Notes under the pieces: model-generated
Seen by the model: only the letters and a program-made list of their open reading frames with translations
What the model was told of the DNA's origin: nothing
Databases searched by the model: none
NCBI GenBank assembly: GCA_021648425.1
Contig: JAKISV010000084.1
Span: 1-11,510, forward strand
Length of the DNA: 11,510 nucleotides
Origin: Rhizobiaceae bacterium
Lineage (GTDB): Bacteria; Pseudomonadota; Alphaproteobacteria; Rhizobiales; Rhizobiaceae
Direction: 5' to 3'
Program-made: the position numbers and the translations under genes
In this document: positions 1-6,149 of the stretch, piece by piece
How positions within the stretch are numbered: the stretch's first letter is position 1
Layout of the letters: every line of letters begins with the position of its first letter

Positions 1-170
1 GTTGATCTAAACCAAAGCGCCCTCACGCAATATGATGTAGCAGTTATCACTACTGACTATGACAGTATAGATTGCAGATGCTGGTTGATTTCGCGCTGCT
101 AATCATTGATACACGAAATGCGCTAAGCACCATTTCCCCGGCCAAGGGGCATGTTATTATCAAAGCGTAG
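1..170 (+). pseudogene. wbpA: 3' end of UDP-GlcNAc 6-dehydrogenase (WbpA type), frameshifted
   Basis: This is the C-terminal end of a nucleotide-sugar dehydrogenase, the family that oxidises UDP-GlcNAc to UDP-GlcNAc uronate for surface polysaccharides. Frame 1 from base 1 reads VDLNQSALTQYDVAVITTDY and then DSID, matching the UDP-binding domain pattern YDaVviaTDHdaxD. That frame then degenerates and stops at 100-102 (TAA). From about base 75, frame 3 continues the homology with QMLVDFA, LLIIDTRNAL and a closing VIIKA before TAG at 168-170; the DTRN motif and the I(V/I)KA end are hallmarks of this family. Codon 70-72 and codon 75-77 are separated by only two bases (73-74), so one base appears to be missing; a TGG codon there would restore DWQML. 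The 5' part lies outside the window. It may be a genuine pseudogene, a variant with a shortened tail, or a sequencing error. The family assignment is firm; the substrate is inferred from the WbpA-like end and the neighbours. Confidence 0.75.
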
Positions 171-181
171 TTTTAGTGTGC

Positions 182-187
182 GGAGAG
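182..187 (+). promoter_or_regulatory. Ribosome binding site deciding a TTG start
   Basis: GGAGAG lies 10 bases before TTG at 198-200. No in-frame ATG occurs until codon 76, well inside the N-terminal Rossmann domain of the glycosyltransferase, so the site supports the rare TTG as the real start. Confidence 0.6.
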
Positions 188-197
188 TGTTGGGCAA

Positions 198-1340
198 TTG
201 AAAACGGTTAAGCAAAAAATCCTGTATGTGTGTACGGAAGACTGGTTTTTCCGATCCCATTTTCTGTCGTTAAACAAAGCTGCAATTCAATCGGGTAAAT
301 ATCAAACAGCCATCGCCTGCAACACCAGCGAAGCTCGCAGTGACCTGGAAAACGCAGGACTAAAAGTCTGGCCAGCTAATGTTTCGCGTTCCAGCATCGG
401 TGTTTTTTCTGCTTTGCGCTACATGTGGCAGATAGCGAAAATATATCGAATAGAAAAACCGGATATCATTCATATTATAGGACTGAAACCCATTTTACTT
501 GGTGGACTGGTTGCAATTTTTTTCAGTAAATCAGCCAAAATGTACCACGTGATTGGATTGGGCACGTTGGCTGAGGGGCGTTCCTGGCGAGCAAAACTGG
601 TAAGGCGGGTGGCTTTTGCGTTGGTGGTTTTTCAAATAAATCGTCGTCGATGTCTTATGGGAGTGGAAAATCCTGATGATCTGGAATATCTGCGTCAATA
701 TGGAAAAATTTCCAACGAGCGCGTTACATTGTTTGGCGGCGCGGGGATTAATACCGACGAGTTCAAACCATTGCCATTGCCAAATAATTCTCCACCGGTG
801 GTGGCTTTTGTCGGGCGAATGATCTGGACCAAGGGTATTGATGTTCTGGTAAAATCCCACCAGTTGTTGCGCTCGCAAGGTGTTATGATAGATCTTGATC
901 TGTACGGCAGCCCTGACCCCGGCAATCCCAACACTTTTACGGGCTCTATTCTTGAACAATGGAGCAATATTGATGGAATAAACTGGCATGGGGAAAGCAC
1001 TGATATTGAATCTGTGTGGCGTAAGTCGGATATATGTGTGGTTTCAACGCGCACCCGTGAAGGCATGCCGCGCGCAATGCTTGAGGCGGCAGCCTATGGG
1101 CGGGCGCTGGTGGTGAGTGATGTGCCGGGATGTCGTCATTTTGTACGTGATGGCGTTGAGGGATTTATTGTAAAACCAGACGATGCTAAATCCCTGGCAG
1201 CTGGCATCAGGAAACTGGTCACATCCCCTCAATTGCTGAAAAAAATGGGCAAAGCTGCGCGCGCCAGAATAGTTGAGGCCTATAGCGAAAAACACATCCA
1301 AACAAAAACTCTGGAGATATACCGCAAACTGTTGGGCTGA
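198..1340 (+). CDS. GT4-family glycosyltransferase (GT-B fold)
   Basis: A cytoplasmic or membrane-associated retaining glycosyltransferase that probably adds a sugar to the lipid-linked repeat unit of a surface polysaccharide. The 380-residue protein has the two-domain GT-B layout. The N-terminal acceptor domain opens with KILYVCTEDWFFRSH (residues 7-21) and contains KPDIIHIIGLKP (87-98). The C-terminal donor domain starts near VVAFVGRMIWTKGIDVL (201-217), where R207 and K212 match the phosphate-binding pair of GT4 enzymes. The EX7E motif is E288-GMPRAML-E296, followed by the usual small-residue stretch and a DVPG loop. The length is normal for the family. Translation begins at TTG, 27 bases after the stop of the preceding dehydrogenase fragment, so the two are probably one operon. 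It ends 12 bases from the convergent initiating transferase. Donor and acceptor sugars cannot be read from the sequence. Confidence 0.9.
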   Translation: MKTVKQKILYVCTEDWFFRSHFLSLNKAAIQSGKYQTAIACNTSEARSDLENAGLKVWPANVSRSSIGVFSALRYMWQIAKIYRIEKPDIIHIIGLKPILLGGLVAIFFSKSAKMYHVIGLGTLAEGRSWRAKLVRRVAFALVVFQINRRRCLMGVENPDDLEYLRQYGKISNERVTLFGGAGINTDEFKPLPLPNNSPPVVAFVGRMIWTKGIDVLVKSHQLLRSQGVMIDLDLYGSPDPGNPNTFTGSILEQWSNIDGINWHGESTDIESVWRKSDICVVSTRTREGMPRAMLEAAAYGRALVVSDVPGCRHFVRDGVEGFIVKPDDAKSLAAGIRKLVTSPQLLKKMGKAARARIVEAYSEKHIQTKTLEIYRKLLG

Positions 1341-1371
1341 TTATGGCTGATACTATTCAGCGCCCTTTTTT
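1334..1371 (+). terminator. Candidate intrinsic terminator after the glycosyltransferase
   Basis: GGGCTGA (1334-1340, which includes the gene's own stop codon) can pair with TCAG-CG-CCC (1357-1365) with a two-base bulge. A competing smaller stem is GCTGA (1346-1350) with TCAGC (1357-1361). Six T residues follow at 1366-1371. The T-run exists only in the plus direction, so it would end the glycosyltransferase transcript and not the opposing one. The structure lies across the 3' end of the convergent gene. Folding energy was not computed. Confidence 0.5.
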
Positions 1372-2390
1372 CCATGCCCCAGCGGCAATAAAAAATAGGT
1401 GACAATCGTTGCAATCAGGGCAACTATTATTGCAGCAAACGGTTGGGAAATTGACCAGAGGGCCATGGTTAGCAAAAAGACATTGAGAACAATAAGTCGA
1501 ATAACAATCACCGAATGACTACCTGCAATATGTGAAGCGCGCTGGTAGGCATGTTGTTTGTGAGCATGCCAGAATTTCTGGCCCGTAAACATCCGCTTTA
1601 GCAAAGTAAATGTTGCATCAACCAGATAATAGAGCGGTAAAATCAAGGCAGCGGCCAATTGACCTTCTGCCGCCAGTTGAATGAGCAACCAACCTAAAAC
1701 ATATCCGATGGTGATGGCGCCAACGTCGCCAAGAAATATTTTTGCCTTGTGCCAGTTCCACCACAAAAACCCTGCAGTTGCACCAGTGATTATCGTAAGC
1801 ACTTCCAAATTAATCGAGTTGATTGCGCCAAATACAACAACAACTCCTATACCGGCACTTATTTGTATTATTTCCACGCCGCTAATACCATCAATTCCAT
1901 CCATGAAATTAAACAGGTTAATAAACCACAGCCAGCAAATAGCTACCAGCAGGCGGTCAGCCCACAATGGCAGGATCTGCATAAATATCAGCTTGTTTTC
2001 AGGCAATAAATAGAGCGCACTTCCGATGGCGGCGAGCTGGGCTATCAGGCGAATGACGATGGGCAGTGGTTGTTTATCATCGCGCCAGGAAAGCATTGCT
2101 AATACTATGATACCAACCAGCACTGCAATATCTGCGGCATTTGAAAACGGCCACTTGAAAATCAGCCAGGCAATGATTGTTAATCCAACTATTACCCAGC
2201 CACCACCAACTGGCACAGCTCTATCATGGGAACTGCGATTATTGGGAATTGCCATTATATTTTGGCGAGTGAAGCGGTTAATCAGCCCTTTGGTAACCAA
2301 CAGGGAAACTATCAGGCTGGCAGCCAACAAACTTACTAGAAAAATATAGGTATTGATTTCCATTTCTCCCGGCATTGTAAAGGATTTCAT
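1353..2390 (-). CDS. Initiating glycosyl-1-phosphate transferase, WecA/WbpL type (MraY family)
   Basis: An integral membrane enzyme that transfers a sugar 1-phosphate from a UDP-sugar to undecaprenyl phosphate, the first step of O-antigen or capsule assembly at the cytoplasmic face. The 345-residue protein has about ten hydrophobic segments and the full polyprenyl-phosphate transferase motif set: NRSSHDRAVPVGGG (51-64), the Mg-binding DDK at 104-106, NLFNFMDGIDG (158-168) with the catalytic aspartates, FLGDVGA (219-225), and HAHKQHAYQR (276-285), the cytoplasmic loop linked to sugar selectivity. NRSSH and the HAHKQHAYQR form resemble WbpL and rhizobial WreU more than MraY. WbpL and WreU use 6-deoxy-N-acetylhexosamines, which would fit the 4,6-dehydratase at 4084-5997; that substrate is inference. 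The gene follows the ligase gene by 6 bases. Its GAGG ribosome site overlaps the upstream stop codon, suggesting translational coupling. Met6 and Met10 are possible alternative starts with poorer ribosome sites. Confidence 0.9.
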   Translation of the reverse strand: MKSFTMPGEMEINTYIFLVSLLAASLIVSLLVTKGLINRFTRQNIMAIPNNRSSHDRAVPVGGGWVIVGLTIIAWLIFKWPFSNAADIAVLVGIIVLAMLSWRDDKQPLPIVIRLIAQLAAIGSALYLLPENKLIFMQILPLWADRLLVAICWLWFINLFNFMDGIDGISGVEIIQISAGIGVVVVFGAINSINLEVLTIITGATAGFLWWNWHKAKIFLGDVGAITIGYVLGWLLIQLAAEGQLAAALILPLYYLVDATFTLLKRMFTGQKFWHAHKQHAYQRASHIAGSHSVIVIRLIVLNVFLLTMALWSISQPFAAIIVALIATIVTYFLLPLGHGKKGAE

Positions 2391-2396
2391 CCACCC

Positions 2397-3677
2397 TCAA
2401 GATGGCATGGATTGTTTATCATTGGCAGTATACTCACTGCCACTGGTGCCCCCGATTACCAACCAGGTGGAGACTGCTAACATGTAGGTGTACAGATGGT
2501 CCATAATATCATGACCGAATGTAATACCCAACATACCCGATTCTACAAATATCAACACAATGGCCAGCATCAATGCAAAACCGTACCGGCTGATTTCATC
2601 TCTTCGGTGTTTCCAGGCAATAACCAAAGGTCCAAATAACAAAGCAAGCATTGCCAACAGCTCTGGAATTCCTCCACGCATAACCGCATTTACAATAAAA
2701 TTATGAAAGTGATTCCAGCCATTGGAATATCCCAACTCTTCTTTGGCGAAAACATCCATACCACTAATGGCTTTTGCTTCACCAAGTCCGATCCATAATG
2801 CCTCAGGCATATTTTGCCAAGCAAATTTCCACATCACAACACGTTCGCCCAGTGAACTTGAATAATTGTCTTTGTTGATTATCTGATCAACGCTGTTGAA
2901 AACCATCGCGAAACGATCAATGACAAGATTTCCAAAAATCATATATGCCACAAGAGATGCAATCAGCAGGCTGGAAGTGTAAAAAAGCCACCTCTTTCGA
3001 AAATTATAAAAGCCCTGCCCCCAACCCGCAATCAATATCAATAATATCAAGGCCGGCCACATCGCTCGCATTCCGGAAGCAAGCAGGCAGATAAAGGCTG
3101 CCGTTGCGCCTGTTATCATCAGTAAAGAGCGCATTTTGTCTGAACTGCGAAACAATCCAAACAAACAAAGCGCATAGGCAATTGATATACTGAGGGCAAA
3201 TGGTCCCGGATTGCCATTGGCCCCTTCAGCGCGCGATACGCCCTGGCTGTATTCATAAAGAACGACAGCAAGTGTCAGGATACTACCAATTGAAGCCCCC
3301 AATTCCAAATAATTGCGTAATTCACTGCGGGACGTATAACTCAAAGCCATTACCAGGGGGAAAAATGCCAGAAACGGCAGGCTCTCAACAATTACATTCA
3401 GATTTCTACCGCCATCAAAGTGGACCAGGGACAAAACTGTGTTTACCAGGAAGTAGGCCAGAAACAGTAAAGCTATTTTCCAGATATCAGGATGGTCAGA
3501 TGTTCTAAGAACCCCAAGTAACTGCAACACAAATATTATGGCAAATGCGGACGATATCATGACCGACATCCCACTACCCAAAATTCCAAGACCAGCGGTG
3601 AGGACAAACGCAAACCACTTGTTATTTCGGTTATAATTCTGCGGCGTTGCAGCAAATGTCTGTGGAAGTTTTATCAT
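2397..3677 (-). CDS. O-antigen ligase / polymerase family membrane protein (WaaL/Wzy_C)
   Basis: A polytopic inner-membrane protein acting at the periplasmic face on undecaprenyl-linked glycan, either ligating it to lipid A-core (WaaL) or polymerising repeat units (Wzy). The 426 residues contain about ten to twelve hydrophobic segments with the family landmarks: the short loop with conserved arginine SGMRAMWPA (201-209), a large periplasmic loop around 252-335 containing SLGERVVMWKFAW (275-287), and the histidine motif WNHFHNFIVNAVMRGG (321-336). The arginine and the loop histidine are the residues usually essential in WaaL. Ligases and polymerases share this layout, and sequence alone does not separate them here. 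It is the first gene of a two-gene unit with the initiating transferase. The ribosome site is weak (GGA about 12 bases before the ATG). The C-terminal tail after the last helix is short and polar. Confidence 0.85.
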   Translation of the reverse strand: MIKLPQTFAATPQNYNRNNKWFAFVLTAGLGILGSGMSVMISSAFAIIFVLQLLGVLRTSDHPDIWKIALLFLAYFLVNTVLSLVHFDGGRNLNVIVESLPFLAFFPLVMALSYTSRSELRNYLELGASIGSILTLAVVLYEYSQGVSRAEGANGNPGPFALSISIAYALCLFGLFRSSDKMRSLLMITGATAAFICLLASGMRAMWPALILLILIAGWGQGFYNFRKRWLFYTSSLLIASLVAYMIFGNLVIDRFAMVFNSVDQIINKDNYSSSLGERVVMWKFAWQNMPEALWIGLGEAKAISGMDVFAKEELGYSNGWNHFHNFIVNAVMRGGIPELLAMLALLFGPLVIAWKHRRDEISRYGFALMLAIVLIFVESGMLGITFGHDIMDHLYTYMLAVSTWLVIGGTSGSEYTANDKQSMPS

Positions 3678-3701
3678 CTGACATATTCCGGGAAATTATC
3701 G

Positions 3702-3716
3702 TTTAGCCACGCTAAA
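3702..3716. repeat. Inverted repeat TTTAGC-cac-GCTAAA
   Basis: Perfect 6-base arms around a 3-base centre, 25 bases upstream of the ligase start codon. The position fits an operator or a small hairpin in the leader of the minus-strand ligase/initiating-transferase transcript. No regulator is known for it. Confidence 0.35.
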
Positions 3717-3820
3717 TTCGTTATAACTCTGAAAAACATAGTGTAGATTTATCTATTCACTAAATTATTAGAAGAATTCGAATCCCTGCTCCCCTGCTCG
3801 CAATCTCCTCGAATAACATT

Positions 3821-3837
3821 AGCAAAATATTTTTGCT
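3821..3837. repeat. Inverted repeat AGCAAAA-tat-TTTTGCT
   Basis: Perfect 7-base arms around a 3-base centre, near the middle of the divergent spacer. It could bind a dimeric regulator controlling both directions, or be a chance dyad in AT-rich DNA. It has the same 3-base centre spacing as the dyad at 3702-3716, but a different sequence apart from the shared AGC/GCT ends. Confidence 0.35.
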
Positions 3838-4083
3838 ATCTCTATGAGAAATTTCACACATTGTAGAAAATCATCAGCCATTTATCTAATACAAAACATA
3901 AGCCGCAGAAAATTTCTTATCTGTTTTATATCAAATAAAAAGATTGTACCCATCTGCAGCCTGTCGTAAATGTGCTTGATAGTTTCGGGTTGGACACCAC
4001 AGGCGGAATATTTTGGCAGATTCCCGGTAACAATTTGGATACGAACAAGAATTTGCAACAATATTCAAGCGACGCCAGGAAAT

Positions 4084-5997
4084 ATGTTTTCATTATTGCA
4101 AGGCACTATTACCAAGTTTATCAAGCAACTGGTTATCTTACCGCGAAGATTTAAACAGATCATCATGATCTTGATTGATAGCGCTATCCTTCTTTTGGCG
4201 GTATGGCTGAGTTATTGTGTGCGATTTGGGGAATTTTATATTCCAAATCAACAACAGCTAATTCTGTTTGTGATGATTCCGGCAATTGCAATTCCCGTGT
4301 TTGCACGCCTGGGCGTATATCGCGCAATTATTCGATTTTCCAATGATCAACTTTTTAAATCAATCGTCAAAGCGATGTTGATTACCACCCTCATTTGGGT
4401 GGCATTGGCCTATATGGGTGAACTTCAATACACCCAGGGTGTGCCGCGCGCGATACCATTTATATTTTTGCTGATTGCTACCTTCACAATCGCTGCCAGC
4501 CGTTTTGCAGCTCGTGCATTTCTCGGCCAGGCCACCATATCGCGAATTTCGCGCGACCGCGTTGCAATTTACGGGGTGGGAAATTCTGCAATGCAATTGA
4601 TATCGGTACTTAAAGACAGCCCCGATACTTTACCATTTGCCATTATTGACAATAACAAATCGATCCAGGGCACAGTGGTTTCAGGATTGCCGGTGATGCA
4701 TGGTGATAATCTGCAAAACCTGGTGGAAGATCATGGTATTTCCAGAATAATTGTTTGCTCAGATGCTGTCGACAGCAAGACGCGCAAAGAACTGGTGGCC
4801 ATGGCCCAAAAACTCAACCTGACCATTCAAATTTTGCCAAATCCCGGTGACATATTTTCGGGCAAGCATTTGATTTCCCAAATCCGCCAGTTCGATGTTC
4901 AGGATTTATTGGGCCGCAAAAAAGTCCCGCCCAAACCAGAACTGTTATCAATCCCCGTTACGGATAAAGTAGTGCTGATAACCGGTGCAGGCGGATCAAT
5001 TGGTTCAGAACTTTCACGTCAGATTGTGAAACTCAGGCCCAAAATGCTGATTATCAATGATGTGTCAGAATTCAACCTTTATGAAATTGAACGCGAATTG
5101 CGTAATATCAGCACTGTTGAAGTGGTGCCGGAACTTGGCTCAATTACTAACCGGACCACAGTCAATAAGTTGTTTAAAGACCGCAATATTGAAACAGTTT
5201 TTCACGTGGCGGCTTATAAACATGTACCCATGCTGGAGCAAAACCTGATTGTTGCCGTCCAGAATAATATATTTGGTACAGAAATGCTGGTAAACGCTGC
5301 AAAAAATGCGAATGTCGAGCGCTTCACCCTGATATCCACAGACAAGGCAGTGCGTCCCACAAATATTATGGGAGCCACTAAACGATGGGCGGAGGTGTTG
5401 GTGCGCGCCTCCTCTTTGCCAGATACCTCGGTAGATAAAAATGCTACTCCCAGAAAATTCAGCGCAGTGCGCTTTGGAAACGTTTTGAATTCCAAAGGCT
5501 CTGTAGTGCCACTGTTTCATGAACAGATACAAAATGGCGGCCCACTGACCATCACCGATAAGCGTATGACGCGTTATTTCATGTCTATTGCCGAGGCTTC
5601 AGAATTGATCATTCAGGCCTCCAGCCTGTCGCAGGGTGGCGATATTTTTCTGCTTGATATGGGCAAACCGATTGCCATCAGCGAACTGGCACGAAGCATG
5701 GTCCACCTGGCGGGCTTATCTATCAAGGATAGCGACCATCCCGATGGTGATATCGAAATTGTTGAAATAGGAAAACGTCAGGGAGAAAAACTCAGCGAAG
5801 AATTATTCTATTTCCCAAGTGAGTGCACCCCAACCGACCACCCCAAAATTTTACGCGGTAAATCGCTGTCTGAAGTGGAAGCTTTAAGCGACGACGCGCT
5901 GGTGAAGTTGCAGGAGGCGGTGGATAGTTATGACAAAGAATCCGTTCGCAAAATTTTGTTTGAATTTATCGCCGCTGAAAAAAACAAGAACCGGTAG
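4084..5997 (+). CDS. wbpM: Membrane-anchored UDP-GlcNAc 4,6-dehydratase, WbpM/PglF/CapD type
   Basis: An inner-membrane sugar-nucleotide dehydratase that converts UDP-GlcNAc to UDP-4-keto-6-deoxy-GlcNAc, the precursor of QuiNAc, FucNAc or bacillosamine. From the chosen ATG the protein has 637 residues, usual for the large form. Four hydrophobic segments lie at roughly 27-47, 59-75, 97-113 and 124-140. A first nucleotide-binding-like fold follows (RVAIYGVGN, 159-167), then the catalytic SDR domain with GAGGSIGSE (301-309), HVAAYKHVPMLE (374-385) and STDKAVRPTNIMGATK (418-433). Met429 stands where SDR enzymes normally have the catalytic Tyr (S-M-K instead of S-Y-K), as is known for WbpM and PglF, with the D420-K421 pair present. 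The frame is open back to ATG 3970, but the first 38 residues look non-coding. Family members begin near LPRRFKQ, and AGGA at 4077-4080 precedes ATG 4084, although at a short 3-base spacing. The final sugar is unknown because no reductase or aminotransferase partner is present. Confidence 0.9.
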   Translation: MFSLLQGTITKFIKQLVILPRRFKQIIMILIDSAILLLAVWLSYCVRFGEFYIPNQQQLILFVMIPAIAIPVFARLGVYRAIIRFSNDQLFKSIVKAMLITTLIWVALAYMGELQYTQGVPRAIPFIFLLIATFTIAASRFAARAFLGQATISRISRDRVAIYGVGNSAMQLISVLKDSPDTLPFAIIDNNKSIQGTVVSGLPVMHGDNLQNLVEDHGISRIIVCSDAVDSKTRKELVAMAQKLNLTIQILPNPGDIFSGKHLISQIRQFDVQDLLGRKKVPPKPELLSIPVTDKVVLITGAGGSIGSELSRQIVKLRPKMLIINDVSEFNLYEIERELRNISTVEVVPELGSITNRTTVNKLFKDRNIETVFHVAAYKHVPMLEQNLIVAVQNNIFGTEMLVNAAKNANVERFTLISTDKAVRPTNIMGATKRWAEVLVRASSLPDTSVDKNATPRKFSAVRFGNVLNSKGSVVPLFHEQIQNGGPLTITDKRMTRYFMSIAEASELIIQASSLSQGGDIFLLDMGKPIAISELARSMVHLAGLSIKDSDHPDGDIEIVEIGKRQGEKLSEELFYFPSECTPTDHPKILRGKSLSEVEALSDDALVKLQEAVDSYDKESVRKILFEFIAAEKNKNR

Positions 5998-6087
5998 TCA
6001 CATTGATAGCCCGGTAACGCTCGACATGCTTCAAATAAAACCTGATACACTCCAACTCCTTTCGGTGTAAAACTCAATTTTGCCTTG

Positions 6088-6115
6088 CACTGCCAGCGGT
6101 GATTTTCTAGCAGTG
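6088..6115. repeat. Inverted repeat CACTGC-N16-GCAGTG
   Basis: Perfect 6-base arms at 6088-6093 and 6110-6115, 35 bases before the start of the cation transporter gene. It could be an operator for a metal-responsive regulator. The spacer between the two genes (5998-6149) shows no clear terminator and only a poor -35-like TTGCAC at 6085-6090. The evidence is limited to symmetry and position. Confidence 0.25.
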
Positions 6116-6149
6116 TAGTAAAACCACTGGTAAAAGCGGAAATTACATC

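Larger units (their letters stand above)
3678..4083. promoter_or_regulatory. AT-rich divergent spacer between ligase and dehydratase genes
   Basis: This stretch of about 400 bases separates two divergent transcription units, so promoters for both should lie here. I found no convincing -35/-10 pair in either direction. It holds two short dyads (3702-3716 and 3821-3837), an 8-base palindrome ATTCGAAT at 3776-3783, and GAAATTTC at 3848-3855. The last 114 bases (3970-4083) stay open in the frame of the dehydratase, but the encoded residues look non-coding. No other gene is evident. Confidence 0.5.

Noticed and set aside
531..1301. Overlapping minus-strand open frames opposite the glycosyltransferase
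   Set aside because: They are antisense to a well-supported GT4 gene, lack recognisable domains and have low-complexity residue use typical of shadow frames.
1681..2349. Plus-strand open frames opposite the initiating transferase
   Set aside because: The minus-strand gene has all motifs of the family; the plus-strand products show only mirror-image residue bias.
3760..3810. A complete tRNA gene
   Set aside because: Only a T-loop-like string is present; no acceptor pairing, D-arm or anticodon arm could be built around it.
3972..4154. 60-codon plus-strand frame overlapping the dehydratase start
   Set aside because: It overlaps the better-supported gene, has no clear ribosome site and no recognisable features.
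5140..5532. Minus-strand open frames within the dehydratase
   Set aside because: They are antisense to the conserved SDR domain and have no coding features of their own.
5990..6015. ACCGG...CCGGT inverted repeat as terminator of the dehydratase gene
   Set aside because: Only 5-base arms with a 16-base loop and no T-run after it.
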